Origin: Acinetobacter sp. ANC 4862
GTDB lineage: Bacteria > Pseudomonadota > Gammaproteobacteria > Pseudomonadales > Moraxellaceae
Direction: 5' to 3'
Assembly (NCBI RefSeq): GCF_004336635.1
Contig: NZ_SJXH01000003.1
Location: 1-64,000 of the forward strand
Length of the DNA: 64,000 nucleotides
Shown here: positions 42,150-52,500 of the stretch, piece by piece
Position numbering within the stretch: the first letter of the stretch is position 1
Layout of the letters: each line of letters opens with the position of its first letter
The notes under the pieces: generated by a model
Databases searched by the model: none
Seen by the model: only the letters and a program-made list of their open reading frames with translations
What the model was told of the DNA's origin: nothing
Program-made: the position numbers and the translations under genes

Positions 42150-42764
42150 TTAAGCCTTAAATAAGCCTTGTTTTTCAATAAAGGAAATGATGGATTCCAG
42201 TCCATCCTTGGTTTTCATATTGGAAAATAAGAACGGTTTTTCGCCACGCATGCGTTTAGCATCTTGATCCATTACATCCAGGTTGGCACCCACCATTGGC
42301 GCCAAGTCAGTTTTATTGATGATCAGTAAGTCGGATTTGGTGATCCCGGGACCACCTTTACGTGGGATTTTTTCGCCGCCACCGACATCAATCACATACA
42401 GGGTTAAATCAGACAATTCGGGACTAAAGGTTGCCGCCAAATTGTCACCGCCACTTTCAATAATGATTAGTTCTAGACCATCGAACTTTTCACATAGGTC
42501 ATCGATCGCTGCCAGGTTAATCGAGGCATCTTCACGAATTGCGGTATGTGGACAACCGCCAGTTTCCACCCCCACAATGCGATCGGGCGACATCGCTTCA
42601 TTGCGGGTCAAAAAGTTGGAGTCTTCTTTGGTGTAAATGTCATTGGTGACCACAGCCATATTGTATTTTTCACGCAAGGCCTGACATAAATTTAAGGTTA
42701 ATGCGGTTTTACCCGAACCGACTGGACCACCAATTCCAACACGTAATGGGCTACGTTCTGACAT
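42150..42764 (-). CDS. ureG: Urease accessory GTPase UreG
   Basis: 204 residues from [16 protein letters not shown]-loop [11 protein letters not shown] (about 12-22), the CPH nickel motif in [16 protein letters not shown], the SIMIBI motif [13 protein letters not shown], and NKTD for guanine recognition. It hydrolyses GTP while delivering nickel. The long upstream extension of the ORF is rejected because GAGGAAA precedes ATG 42764. Confidence 0.98.
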   Translation of the reverse strand: MSERSPLRVGIGGPVGSGKTALTLNLCQALREKYNMAVVTNDIYTKEDSNFLTRNEAMSPDRIVGVETGGCPHTAIREDASINLAAIDDLCEKFDGLELIIIESGGDNLAATFSPELSDLTLYVIDVGGGEKIPRKGGPGITKSDLLIINKTDLAPMVGANLDVMDQDAKRMRGEKPFLFSNMKTKDGLESIISFIEKQGLFKA

Positions 42765-42801
42765 TTTAAATTTCCTCATTATCTTTTTAAATTTTATATA
42801 T

Positions 42802-43467
42802 TTACGATCTGAATAATCTTGAATATTGGTTTTCATGCTGCATGCTGAGCATGGCATAGCGTGGTAAAGCGCTACTGATTTCGGCATCTTCTAAATTCAG
42901 AGCGCGCTGAATTGCGTCAGGAATAAGACCATGTAAATGCCATAAAATCCGTTGCCCGCTCATTTGACCTAAGGGTACTGTTTTGACCGCTGCCAACACT
43001 TGGTTTTCTAATACAGTGAAGGTATAAGCAGTGAGTACATCAGCTGAATTTAAGGCTAAAGTGCCACACAAATGCCCATACACCGGCATAAAACCCAGTT
43101 GTTTTTTAACCCTGACCGGTTGTTTTAAAACATCGCGGATCCAGGCATTTAAAGAAAAAGCCAATTGAGTGGATTCTGCGAGCAGCTCTTTGCTTTCACG
43201 ACTAGAACGATAGAGATTTGCCCAATACTCAAATTGCGTTTCATCATCAAAGCACTGCATTAAGCGCTTAAGTAAAGGCAACTCGAAACGAACCAGCAAC
43301 ATCTCAAGCACTTCTTCAAAATAAGCAATGCTAGATGCCTCATCATGAATCATGCCGCGATCAATCGCAGTTTCTACTCCTTGCGAGTAGCAATATGCTC
43401 CGATCGGCAACGCCGTAGAAGACAGCGTCAGTAAACTGAGCAGCTGCGCCGCATTAGTGATGGACAT
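42802..43467 (-). CDS. ureF: Urease accessory protein UreF
   Basis: 221 residues, all-helical. [27 protein letters not shown] is the UreF signature, followed by [15 protein letters not shown] and [14 protein letters not shown]. It forms the UreDFG maturation complex. Overlaps the end of ureE by 14 nt. Confidence 0.95.
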   Translation of the reverse strand: MSITNAAQLLSLLTLSSTALPIGAYCYSQGVETAIDRGMIHDEASSIAYFEEVLEMLLVRFELPLLKRLMQCFDDETQFEYWANLYRSSRESKELLAESTQLAFSLNAWIRDVLKQPVRVKKQLGFMPVYGHLCGTLALNSADVLTAYTFTVLENQVLAAVKTVPLGQMSGQRILWHLHGLIPDAIQRALNLEDAEISSALPRYAMLSMQHENQYSRLFRS

Positions 43468-43936
43468 GCTGTAAAGCTTTAATTGGACTTAGACGATGAT
43501 CATGTTGATGCTGGGCATAGGCACCACTTTCAGGCTCAAAAGGATGTACAGTTTCTATCACGCACAGTCCTAAGCCTGTGACCATTTCAGCCAAAACATG
43601 ATCGGGTTCAAAATAAAGTGCCGTAGGCGTTAACATTAAAGGCACATGGCGATTGCCCAAGTGGTAGGCGGCTTTTAACAGATCAAATTCAGTTTGTGCT
43701 GTGACTTGCATGAGTTTTTCAGCTTGTGCATTGACTTGCAACACATCGCCCTGTGCTGTTGCAATATAAGAGCCACTACGTAAAATGCCGTTGCGAGGCA
43801 AATCCGCACCAATATCAACCCCATTTTGCAAGGTTGCACGAAAACGACTCTTTTGACGCACATCAAAAGTTAATTCAATGGTTTCAAACAGCTCGTTGTG
43901 TTTAAGTTGTTCTAATCGTTGAGTATAAATTTTCAT
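43454..43936 (-). CDS. ureE: Urease accessory protein UreE (nickel metallochaperone)
   Basis: 160 residues. The N-terminal beta domain ([30 protein letters not shown] with a conserved His) is followed by a C-terminal tail with scattered histidines ([22 protein letters not shown]) that can bind nickel. First gene of the urease operon as seen here. Confidence 0.93.
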   Translation of the reverse strand: MKIYTQRLEQLKHNELFETIELTFDVRQKSRFRATLQNGVDIGADLPRNGILRSGSYIATAQGDVLQVNAQAEKLMQVTAQTEFDLLKAAYHLGNRHVPLMLTPTALYFEPDHVLAEMVTGLGLCVIETVHPFEPESGAYAQHQHDHRLSPIKALQHVHH

Positions 43937-44579
43937 TTTTGCTCCATTTTAGTATCCCTTTATTCCACCTTCTGATCCAAAATAAAGCAATAAAAGCAGC
44001 ATGGATATAAAAGTGCATCATTATGATTATTAGGCAATTTTCGTACCAAGTTTTTTTTATAGAGTCGGTTTTAGAGAAAATGTCCAAGACATTAATGAAT
44101 GGTATAAATACCGAAATTGAAGCATCTTGCTGATATGCTGCTAGGTAATGTCTCCTACTTTTCTTAAGCCAAAAATAAACACCACAGTAAATCGTTAAAT
44201 CTGTATGGCGGCAATTCCACTCGTAAGATCAACGCTTTCCAACAAGCACAACTTGCTTAATATAAGGTGAAATGTAGGGATGCCACTCTTGGTAGGACTA
44301 GTCGACTAATCACACGCAACGTATAAAGCATAAAATTAAATGCTTACGAAAAAAATCATCTTTGAAATAAAACGCTAACAATTGAAGCGTAAGCTACAGC
44401 ACAAAACGAGTTGTTACACCAAACCAATAATCAAAAAGCGTATTGCTCAGACTGAAAAAATGGAATTCAGAAATAATTTAGCCCAAAGAGGCATTGGAGG
44501 TGGTGAACAATTTTGGAGTTGTTGCACATCAGGCTGAATACTACAAAAGCAATATAAGTTATTACCAGGAATCAATAAT
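43937..44579. other. Gene-free region (about 640 bp) upstream of ureE
   Basis: No ORF with a ribosome-binding site, no RNA gene and no strong palindrome. It should contain the urease operon promoter. No -24/-12 match was found, in contrast to the purine and guanidine operons. Confidence 0.45.
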
Positions 44580-45728
44580 ATGCCTATCCAAATTAAACAG
44601 AATTCACGTACACGCCACGTCCGTGATTTAGGTGAGTTCAGTGTTGTATCAGGAGCAATTCGCTTCACTGACCCTTGTTATGCCAATGATGTTTGGTGCA
44701 AAGGTTCAATGCCGGCAGCCAATGGCAAGTACCAAGCCCAGATCGGTTTTTTTCGCGATCCCTACGATGAACGCAGTATGTTGGAAAAAATCGACCAATT
44801 TAAATACCTGCTGCACTATCACGCAAAGTTTGGAGAGAAGTACAAAGATCACTTGTTCTCTTTTGAAAAACTTGTCAGTAAAGCGCGTGATCAAGCCAAT
44901 TGGGATGGTAAGTTGCAAAGCGTTGAAAGAATCTTTCAATTGATCAAAGAAGAACCGGACGTTGAAAAACAACGTATCTATAAAGAATTAGCAGACGATG
45001 CGGTGGAATGGTATTCGAAGTGCTATGTGTCAGAAGAATACAATTATTGGGAAAAACAAAGTTGGTTGCTGTTTGAAATCAATTCCACTTTTGCCCACGC
45101 AAGACATTCGATCAGCACTCGTCCTTCCAAGTTCCGTGCGTTAATGCTTGACCAGCACAGCCAACACCTGACCGAAGATCAGATCAGAGAAAAGGCAAAT
45201 AAAATTGAAGCGGAAGAACGACGCGACTTTATTGCCAACCTCGAAAGAAAAATCACTGACCTGCAAGACACTTATTCTGCAGGTAAACCGCTCCGTACCC
45301 ACTTTTTACGCATCAAGCATGAATCCGTACCCAGCTTTAATCCGATTGAAAATGGGAAATGGCATTTCAACACTAACTTTGACGTAGGTGTTGATTCGGG
45401 ACAAGCAGGATTTTTCGATGAGCTTTGGTATGAACGTTACAACGGAGATCGCAATAACCAAGACCTTAGCTCTTACTTCAACTTATGCACTTTATCATCA
45501 GGTGGTAATCATGATCGAAGTGTCAAAAAATCAATGAAAGAAGGTGGTGTATTTGATTTTGGTGCCAATTCTCACACTGCTCATGGTGACGGTTCAGCTC
45601 CCCTATTTTATCGCCTCAACAAAGCGGGTGAAGTGATTGAAGCGGCCTATCTATATGACGTGAATTTTGAGGAATGTGAAAATGCATTAAACGATAACAA
45701 AGCAACTATAAAACAGAAGGTAAAATAG
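44580..45728 (+). CDS. Unrecognised protein, weakly DUF4241-like
   Basis: 382 residues, soluble. SVVSGAIRFTDPCYANDVWC near the start and DVGVDSGQAGFFDEL plus HGDGSAPLFYRLNKAGEV near the end resemble the two ends of DUF4241-type domains, with a helical charged insert (about 75-240) between them. That resemblance is from memory and tentative. A ribosome-binding site is not obvious. The next gene starts at its stop codon, so the two are coupled. Confidence 0.65.
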   Translation: MPIQIKQNSRTRHVRDLGEFSVVSGAIRFTDPCYANDVWCKGSMPAANGKYQAQIGFFRDPYDERSMLEKIDQFKYLLHYHAKFGEKYKDHLFSFEKLVSKARDQANWDGKLQSVERIFQLIKEEPDVEKQRIYKELADDAVEWYSKCYVSEEYNYWEKQSWLLFEINSTFAHARHSISTRPSKFRALMLDQHSQHLTEDQIREKANKIEAEERRDFIANLERKITDLQDTYSAGKPLRTHFLRIKHESVPSFNPIENGKWHFNTNFDVGVDSGQAGFFDELWYERYNGDRNNQDLSSYFNLCTLSSGGNHDRSVKKSMKEGGVFDFGANSHTAHGDGSAPLFYRLNKAGEVIEAAYLYDVNFEECENALNDNKATIKQKVK

Positions 45729-46324
45729 TGAAAATTAACGATTTCAATAAAATCTTTCAAGTAACCGAACATCTAAGCGCAGAAGAGTCCCATTTAAACG
45801 GTTTCTCAAATGAAACCTCGAAAGTAGACGACCTAAATAAAATTACTTTTATGGTGGGTGAAAACAAGAATATAAGACTTGACACCTTAAAGAAATCTAC
45901 ACAGATCAACAATGAGTATGACCCTGTTTCATACCATGCAGGAAAGGTCATTTTCAAAAAAACAAATTATGAACAAGCTGTTTTGGATTTGATGAATATC
46001 GATAACGAGACTCAAAAAATTTTTAAAAAAGCAAAGTTTCAAGGTTTTGTGATTGGCTTTTGGCATGAGGACAAATTTGCATTCGCTAATATTTCGAAAG
46101 AGCTAAATGAATCTGGTCAAACCCATGCCAATGCCCACTTCTATGATTCACCTCGATACGCCACTTGCATGTCTGATCTTTCCGAGGCCGCCGAGCAGCT
46201 TGTGCATATTCAAAGTGTATCTGATGAACGTACGTTTCAAATCTTCGTGCTGTATTTAGGCGAGACAAAATCAGGCGAAATCTATTTACCGCTTCCCTTG
46301 TACTTTGAGGAAATGTTCCTTTAA
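45728..46324 (+). CDS. Unrecognised protein, coupled to the preceding gene
   Basis: 198 residues from a GTG whose G is the last base of the previous stop (TAGTG), with AGAAGG 8 nt upstream. Soluble, no signal or membrane segment. The tail DSPRYATCMSDLSEAAEQLV and FQIFVLYLGETKSGEIYLPL suggests a mixed alpha/beta fold. No family recognised. Confidence 0.65.
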   Translation: MKINDFNKIFQVTEHLSAEESHLNGFSNETSKVDDLNKITFMVGENKNIRLDTLKKSTQINNEYDPVSYHAGKVIFKKTNYEQAVLDLMNIDNETQKIFKKAKFQGFVIGFWHEDKFAFANISKELNESGQTHANAHFYDSPRYATCMSDLSEAAEQLVHIQSVSDERTFQIFVLYLGETKSGEIYLPLPLYFEEMFL

Positions 46325-46411
46325 AGGCAGGATTTTTTAAAGTTGGGGAACCTTGTTTTCCAACTTATTTTTCATAAATTCTAAAAATATGTTTTTTTCA
46401 AAGGGTATGAT

Positions 46412-46960
46412 ATGAACGACATCCAAGCAAAACGCAACCTATTAGAAACAGTGGACAAGTTAGTCCGTAAACCAACAACAATAAGCGAATTGGATTTGGT
46501 CAACATCTTTGTTCACTTAGGCTCAATTCTAAAAGAATCTTTCGCTGAACCTGTCGAGATCACGCCAATTTTTTCAGGTCGCAAGTCTATAGTACCTATT
46601 CCGCTTGGGGAACTAACTGCAGAAGAAAAGGAGGCTGAACGTCAAATGTTCATTCGCTTCCTCAAATTACAACCTCATGTTTTAAATATTGGCTATAACA
46701 CTGAGACACAGCAGTTCCTTCTGAAAGAAGATCAGGCAGCATGGGATGCTTGGCTGTATCGTGCAATGATTGCACGCAACCTTCTTAAGTCAAGTGAAGT
46801 ACCAAAAGATCTACTCGAGCGCTTCGATACACACTATAAGAAAACGCCAAAAGGTTATAAGATCTCTGAGACTGTAATCAGCTTTTGGAATTACGACTGT
46901 CAGCGTTTTATGATAGATGAAATTCAAAATGAATTTGAAACCTGGTCAAAGGCAAGTTAA
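46412..46960 (+). CDS. Unrecognised protein
   Basis: 182 residues, soluble, mainly helical, without recognisable motifs. AAGGGTATGAT precedes the ATG. It lies 87 nt after the previous gene on the same strand, so the three may form one transcript. No function proposed. Confidence 0.6.
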   Translation: MNDIQAKRNLLETVDKLVRKPTTISELDLVNIFVHLGSILKESFAEPVEITPIFSGRKSIVPIPLGELTAEEKEAERQMFIRFLKLQPHVLNIGYNTETQQFLLKEDQAAWDAWLYRAMIARNLLKSSEVPKDLLERFDTHYKKTPKGYKISETVISFWNYDCQRFMIDEIQNEFETWSKAS

Positions 46961-47345
46961 TAAAATAAAAATGAACAATAATAAGTTGCAAAGATAAAAC
47001 CAGAAAAAAGCGCATAATTCTTGCAGGACAATCAATTTATACTGTTCCGGCAACTTAAGACCGGAAAGTGAATCGATATTTTAGGTTCTTGTTTGTTTGG
47101 TGAATCCAATCCAAGAAAAAATGTATTGCATGATGAGAGCTGTAATCCCCCATCATGCAATTTAATGTCTGAACGTACTGGAAAATACCACAAGGTTTTT
47201 ACAGGATATCAAGCAGTTTTATTTTGAAACTGCACTTCCACAACCCATAGCTTGAATCTGAATTACCCGGATCAAACGCCGAATGTCATTCCCCTGTAAT
47301 GACATCACAACTAAAATCACACCACTTGGCATATCATACCTGCAA
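46961..47345. other. Gene-free region with an 11-bp inverted repeat
   Basis: ATTGCATGATG (47125-47135) and its complement (47151-47161) enclose 15 nt. The right arm runs into TTTAAT, so a plus-strand terminator for the upstream genes is possible. Nothing else was seen. Confidence 0.5.
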
Positions 47346-47441
47346 TTAATCAGGTTTGGTTTTGCCACACTTACGACATTCAACTTCTTCGAAATATTCA
47401 TAAGTGTGCATGCAGAATAATTTACGGAAAAAGTGAAACAT
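47346..47441 (-). CDS. 31-residue cysteine-containing small protein
   Basis: MFHFFRKLFCMHTYEYFEEV then ECRKCGKTKPD. A strong GGGAGG site lies 9 nt upstream. The C-x2-C pair (CRKCGK) plus Cys10 and His12 suggest a small zinc-binding knuckle, as in short proteins common in Acinetobacter genomes. Only the ribosome-binding site and composition support it. Confidence 0.5.
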   Translation of the reverse strand: MFHFFRKLFCMHTYEYFEEVECRKCGKTKPD

Positions 47442-47877
47442 CTCGTTGACCTCCCGCCATAGCAATCAAGCAGTACCCCCAATTGGGTATTGTTATGTTT
47501 GGGTCTCATATATTTATATGGGGACATTAGATCGGAGTTAAAGATTTCAAGTTCAAAAGGTTGGCTGTTTTTGTTGCCTAATAGAAACATTTTTATATTT
47601 TTTAGATGATAAAAACCATTCATTAAAATAATGGGATTTACTTTAATTTAGCACTCATTAAGGTTGTTTTTTCTGATTTTTTTAATATAAAAAACCATAA
47701 ATCACATTGATGAAAATGGTAAGCACATGTAAATAAAAACAAAAAATAAACAGAGTTAAAATAACAAGAAAATATGTAAACTTTATTTAAATTGTGTGGG
47801 TTTAATAATAAATTGAGGTGATCTTTAAATTTTTAATGCTATTAGTTAATAACCAGAATAAGTAGTAGATATCAAAT
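47442..47877. other. Gene-free region upstream of the trehalose operon
   Basis: AT-rich and about 435 bp. An overlapping 134-residue minus-strand ORF is not convincing. It presumably contains the otsB promoter; no clear motif was seen. Confidence 0.4.
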
Positions 47878-48726
47878 ATGCGTCATGCTACCACCCAATT
47901 TGTAAATAATGAATCTTATTCTTCAAACGTATTACAACTTATTTCTCATCATTTTTCTAAAGAAAAACAATACTGTTTATTTCTTGATATAGATGGGACA
48001 CTTTCCGAATTCCATATAGATCCTTCACAAAGTTTTATTCCTAAAACTACCTTGCAAACATTGCAGCAACTTATAGATTTAGACATTACTGTTATTGCTA
48101 TGACTGGGCGTTCTATAAAAGTAGCATCTCGGCTATTTTTTCCTCTTCAGCCACCCATTGCGGGGATGCATGGTTTAGAAATAAAAATGGATCAGGAAAC
48201 GAAATTAAATACATGCGTTGATGAAATTGATATTTCTTTGCTCCAACACAATGTTCAAAAGGCATGCTTTGCCTATCCTCAACTGTTAATTGAAAATAAA
48301 GATTATTCAGTGGCTATTCACTATCGTCAATATCCTGAACTGGAGGAAATTGCAAAAAAAATTGCAAATGATGTCCAATGCATGCACCCCAAATTTAAAA
48401 TTAATGAAGGTAAATATGTCTTTGAATTATTACCTGCGGAGGCTGATAAAGGACGGGCTATTCAAAAGATTTTAGATCATTTTAATTTCACCCATGTTTT
48501 ACCCATTTTTATTGGGGATGACAAAACGGATGAATCCGGTTTTAAAATCATCAATCACTATCACGGTGTCAGTATAAAAGTTGGAGAAGAACAAACCCAA
48601 GCGCACTATCGCCTTAAAAATGTTGCAGATGTGGCTCATTTTCTGGATTTATTTTCACAATTCTTAAAAACACATTTTTCAAGACAGTCTCAAGTATCAA
48701 ATGGAGAAAAAGCATGTCTAAATTAA
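47878..48726 (+). CDS. otsB: Trehalose-6-phosphate phosphatase
   Basis: 282 residues, HAD-superfamily. Motif I LFLDIDGTLSEF (about 35-46) carries the nucleophilic Asp, VIAMTGRSIK is motif II, a cap domain follows, and PIFIGDDKTDESGF is motif IV. It dephosphorylates trehalose-6-phosphate to trehalose, an osmo- and desiccation protectant. Ends inside otsA (13-nt overlap). Confidence 0.94.
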   Translation: MRHATTQFVNNESYSSNVLQLISHHFSKEKQYCLFLDIDGTLSEFHIDPSQSFIPKTTLQTLQQLIDLDITVIAMTGRSIKVASRLFFPLQPPIAGMHGLEIKMDQETKLNTCVDEIDISLLQHNVQKACFAYPQLLIENKDYSVAIHYRQYPELEEIAKKIANDVQCMHPKFKINEGKYVFELLPAEADKGRAIQKILDHFNFTHVLPIFIGDDKTDESGFKIINHYHGVSIKVGEEQTQAHYRLKNVADVAHFLDLFSQFLKTHFSRQSQVSNGEKACLN

Positions 48727-50147
48727 TCGTATTATCGAATCGTGTAAGTTTACCCAATCCCGACAAGTCCACTGCTGGCGGCTTAGCTGTAGCTCTACAA
48801 GATGCATTGAACGATATCGGAGGAATTTGGTTAGGCTGGAATGGAGAAAAAATTGAAAATCACCATGATCCAAATTTTAGCCCGACTGAATATGAAGGTG
48901 TTGAATACATTACCTGCCCGCTCACTGAAGCGCAATATAGCGGCTATTATTGCGGCTTTGCAAATAGTACCCTTTGGCCAGCGATGCATAACCGTGCAGA
49001 CTTAATAGAATATCAACCAGAAGAATTTAAAATCTACCAACAAGTGAATCGTTTATTTGCTCATCAACTTGCTCAAATCGCTCATCCGGATGATATCATT
49101 TGGGTTCATGATTATCATTTTTTAAGTGTGGCGCATTATTGTCGTGAATTGGGTATGCAAAATAGAATCGGATTTTTTTTACATATTCCCTTTGCTGATT
49201 TAAATATCTGGAATCTACTTCCAACCGCCCACTCCCTCATTCAAGATCTTTGTCAGTATGATGTAATCGGATTACAGACTGAACTAGACCAAAAGCAATG
49301 TATGGATGTATGTCATCATTTTTTGCCATCCCAAGTCATTCATTCCAATGTGCTGAACTATAATAACCACCAGATCACTATTCAATGTTATCCAATTGGT
49401 ATTAATCCAGAACTTATACAAAAAGTCGCTCAACAAAAAAAAGAGAATCCTCACCCTATCTTTGAATTTGAGGATTTAATTGATCAAAAAACAATTATTA
49501 GCGTCGATCGTATTGATTATTCCAAAGGTTTGATTGAGCGTTTTAATGCTTTTGAAGAGTTTCTGAAAAATAACCCTGAATATCATAAACACATCACCGA
49601 TTTACAAATCGCCTGTCCATGCCGCATGGAGATCCCGGCATATAAAAATTTATATGCGCTTATAGATTCAAAAGTTGATTTTATTAATCACGAGTTTTCA
49701 CAGGATAATTGGCAGCCTATCAATTGTAGCCATGAGACTGTAGCGCATGATGACTTGATGAAAATTTATCTTCAGTCCGATATCTGTTGGGTCAATTCAT
49801 TACGTGATGGAATGAATCTGGTTGCAAAGGAGTTTGTTGCAGCACAAAATCCTGATAATCCCGGTGTTTTGATTCTTTCTAAATATGCTGGGGCCGCGGA
49901 GCAAATGTCAGAAGCCATTATTGTCGATCCTGAAAATCGTGGCGATATGATTAAGGCATTAAAGACAGCTTTAAGCATGTCAAAATCAGAGCGTTTAGAG
50001 CGGTATAAACAATTAATGCAGGGTCTAAAAAGTTTTGATATTAATGACTGGCGTAATGCTTTTTTAAAGGATCTTAGAAGAGCGCAAGTATTACCTATTT
50101 TTAAATCTCCCCTCCGAAAATCCTATAACCGAATTGTGAGTTATTAA
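48714..50147 (+). CDS. otsA: Trehalose-6-phosphate synthase
   Basis: 477 residues, GT20 glycosyltransferase. LIVLSNRVSLPN at the start, AGGLAVALQDAL for phosphate binding, VHDYHFLSVAHYCRE, GFFLHIPFADLNIW, VDRIDYSKGLIERFNAF and LRDGMNLVAKEFVAAQ are all canonical. It couples UDP-glucose and glucose-6-phosphate. Start preceded by GGAG within otsB, so the two are co-translated. Confidence 0.96.
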   Translation: MSKLIVLSNRVSLPNPDKSTAGGLAVALQDALNDIGGIWLGWNGEKIENHHDPNFSPTEYEGVEYITCPLTEAQYSGYYCGFANSTLWPAMHNRADLIEYQPEEFKIYQQVNRLFAHQLAQIAHPDDIIWVHDYHFLSVAHYCRELGMQNRIGFFLHIPFADLNIWNLLPTAHSLIQDLCQYDVIGLQTELDQKQCMDVCHHFLPSQVIHSNVLNYNNHQITIQCYPIGINPELIQKVAQQKKENPHPIFEFEDLIDQKTIISVDRIDYSKGLIERFNAFEEFLKNNPEYHKHITDLQIACPCRMEIPAYKNLYALIDSKVDFINHEFSQDNWQPINCSHETVAHDDLMKIYLQSDICWVNSLRDGMNLVAKEFVAAQNPDNPGVLILSKYAGAAEQMSEAIIVDPENRGDMIKALKTALSMSKSERLERYKQLMQGLKSFDINDWRNAFLKDLRRAQVLPIFKSPLRKSYNRIVSY

Positions 50148-50181
50148 AGATATGCATGAGATCATCTCTATATTGAGCGAT

Positions 50182-50214
50182 AAAAAAGCCGATATATCAT
50201 TTGATAGACCGGCT
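50182..50214 (-). terminator. Terminator of the MFS gene
   Basis: On the minus strand AGCCG pairs with CGGCT around an inner TATCA/TGATA stem, followed by T6. It also lies 35 nt past otsA. Confidence 0.65.
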
Positions 50215-50243
50215 GTATATTTATTTAAATGAGGGATTAAAAA

Positions 50244-51467
50244 TTAAGAGATTTTGACCTGAGTAAAATGATTTAAAAAGGCAATCAGCATTAATAAAGC
50301 GGCAATCATCCCAAACACAAGGGTGAGTCCCATCATTTCACTAGTCATTCCCACCAAAGCAGGCCCTAATAAAGATCCGCTATAAGCCATAGTCGAAACG
50401 CACGATAAGGCTGCTGCTTTGGGCATGACATTTTGACGACCTACACGTGAAAACATTACCGGGACAATATTAGAACAACCTAAACCCAGTAATGAATAAC
50501 CGAACAGCACAACCATCCAATGTGGCGCCATGACTACAGTGAAAAGACCCAGCGATGCGCAAATTGCACCATATACAATGATATTTTTTTCACCCAGTAT
50601 TTTTTGCAAGTAATGACCAGCAAAACGACCCGCGGTCATTGCGATCGCAAAGAATGTATAAGCAAGCCCAGCAAATGCCGGCTTTAAGTCATACTCACTC
50701 ACTAAATAAATACCACTCCAGTCCATGGCTGAACCTTCTGAGAGAAAAGCAATAAAACAGACCAGACCAATCAGTAGAATCAGTGGGCTGGGTAATTTTC
50801 CAGGCTTATTCTGTATTTCAGCAGAATTGATTTTTTTATCATTTTCAATCTCAGACAAACTATTCGGAACAGCAATTAAACTGATAATCACCAGTAAAAT
50901 ACAAATAGCCAAAGCACTCAACAGTGGTGATACGCCTATCGCAAGCAATGCCGTAACCGTCATTACTCCCGCCAAACCACCTAAACTGCACATACCATGA
51001 AACTGAGACATCATGTTTTTAGCACTATTTTTTTCTACAATGACTGCTTGTAAATTAATCGCAACCCCTAAGCTACCGGCAGCTGTACCAAACAAGAACA
51101 AAGCGACTGACATGATCAAGACACTACTGCTCAAAGCAAATGTAGGTAAAACCAGTAATAAGAGTAAAAGTGCTACAGATATAACCGCACGACAGCCAAC
51201 TTTTTGAATCAATAGCCCTGTTGCCGGCATAGCAATCATGGAACCTAATCCTATACTCAGTAACAACATACCGAAGTCAGCATGATTAAGATGAAGTCGT
51301 TGCTGCGCATAAGGAATAAGCGGAGCCCAAGCCGCAGTACTCAATCCTAAACTGAAAAAACACAGCAGTGTGGATAGACGCTGAGCATGATGTTGTTTTG
51401 CATGGTCTAGATGTGCTGTTTTGGAAGAAAACATGTGTGAGCCACCACGGTAAGAAAGTTTTGGCAT
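50244..51467 (-). CDS. MFS transporter (YbjJ-like)
   Basis: Up to 407 residues, twelve membrane segments. FSLGLSTAAWAPLIPYAQQR, DFGMLLLSIGLGSMIAMPAT and GLLIQKVGCRAVI show an MFS N-terminal half. FLSEGSAMDWSGIYLVSEY in the middle is typical of the YbjJ group. Substrate unknown. The start could be ATG 51467 or the internal ATG 51434, neither with a clear ribosome-binding site. Confidence 0.85.
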   Translation of the reverse strand: MPKLSYRGGSHMFSSKTAHLDHAKQHHAQRLSTLLCFFSLGLSTAAWAPLIPYAQQRLHLNHADFGMLLLSIGLGSMIAMPATGLLIQKVGCRAVISVALLLLLLVLPTFALSSSVLIMSVALFLFGTAAGSLGVAINLQAVIVEKNSAKNMMSQFHGMCSLGGLAGVMTVTALLAIGVSPLLSALAICILLVIISLIAVPNSLSEIENDKKINSAEIQNKPGKLPSPLILLIGLVCFIAFLSEGSAMDWSGIYLVSEYDLKPAFAGLAYTFFAIAMTAGRFAGHYLQKILGEKNIIVYGAICASLGLFTVVMAPHWMVVLFGYSLLGLGCSNIVPVMFSRVGRQNVMPKAAALSCVSTMAYSGSLLGPALVGMTSEMMGLTLVFGMIAALLMLIAFLNHFTQVKIS

Positions 51468-52064
51468 CCCATTCCAAAATAATTTCCATAGAAAAACCCC
51501 TGTAGACTTATAGGAAAACCAATAACTATACAGAGGCTAAATTTGGCGAAATTATACACAAAAAAATTGTCAATAAATTGCTTTTTTGAGTATTTGAAAA
51601 ATGTTTTGTAACTGCCTTAATGACTACAAAAACCACCTGCCTATAAGCTATAGATAAGATCTTAAAATCATGGATTATTTAATCTGAGTACTTAAAATAG
51701 AGCTCACTTTTATGAAAGGTTCCGTCATCTCAAATGAGTTGATGGTCAAAAATATTATTTTTGGACTGAAGTAATAAACTTGAAAATTCATTCGCTACAC
51801 GAGCATTCAAGTGACTACTAGGCATGCTGAGTGTTCAATAATTTAGACTCTACAAGCCAACCTATACATTGGATTTTATGGATTGGTTCTTGGAGGCTTT
51901 AAATGCTTGTCTGTGTCAAAGTTATAATTTTTGTGCAAAAAACCACTGTGTTAAATTTACACAATTAAACAAAAAAAATATATATCTTAGGTACATGTTT
52001 TTATTCTCATTATATATTCTGTAAGGGCTCAATTATTATAAAAATACCTTTCAGGAGCATCTTA
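51468..52064. other. Gene-free region (about 600 bp) between MFS gene and ppnP
   Basis: No ORF or RNA gene could be supported. It is AT-rich and presumably holds two divergent promoters. Confidence 0.4.
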
Positions 52065-52388
52065 ATGTCAACTCAATTCGATTTTGTTTCTGTAGTAAAA
52101 AAACCAAATATTTATTTTGATGGTTTATCTATTAGCCGTACGATCCAGTTCAAAAATGGAATAAAAAAAACACTAGGCGTCATTTTACCTACAGAACGAC
52201 CTTTAACCTTTGAAACATCTGTAGCTGAACGTATAGAAATCATTTCAGGTAAGTGTCATGTTCAAATAGCAAATGACCTAGAGGGTGAGATTTATTATGC
52301 GGGACAATCATTTTATGTCCCCAAAAATAGTCGTTTCAAGATTATGACAGATGACGTCTTAGACTATATTTGTCACCTAGAAGACTAA
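52065..52388 (+). CDS. ppnP: Pyrimidine/purine nucleoside phosphorylase PpnP
   Basis: 107 residues, single cupin domain (formerly DUF1255). FDGLSISRTIQFKNGIKKTL, GVILPTERPLTFETSVAERI and GQSFYVPKNSRFKI are hallmarks. It phosphorolyses several nucleosides to free base and ribose-1-phosphate, so it could feed bases to the purine pathway. AGGAG precedes the ATG. Confidence 0.93.
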   Translation: MSTQFDFVSVVKKPNIYFDGLSISRTIQFKNGIKKTLGVILPTERPLTFETSVAERIEIISGKCHVQIANDLEGEIYYAGQSFYVPKNSRFKIMTDDVLDYICHLED

Positions 52389-52410
52389 GTTTTCTCATAA
52401 ATGATGATGT

Positions 52411-52453
52411 ATCACTGGATGGGGAAGCTTTGCTGTTGCCCCATTCAGTGATA
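52411..52453 (+). terminator. Long hairpin after ppnP
   Basis: ATCACTGGATGGGG (52411-52424) pairs with CCCCATTCAGTGAT (52440-52453) over 14 bp with one G-T, loop of about 15 nt. T-runs are poor, so it is either a terminator or an mRNA 3' stabiliser, 22 nt after the stop. Confidence 0.5.
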
Positions 52454-52500
52454 ATTCGTTCTACATGCGCTTAATAATAAACAGATGCTTTTATAAGCAT

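Noticed and set aside
43937..44579. Sigma-54 promoter for the urease operon
   Set aside because: No element with the required GG-N10-GC spacing was found on the minus strand here.
47219..47623. 134-residue minus-strand ORF
   Set aside because: No family likeness or ribosome-binding site; it overlaps a shorter ORF (47346-47441) that has a strong ribosome-binding site.
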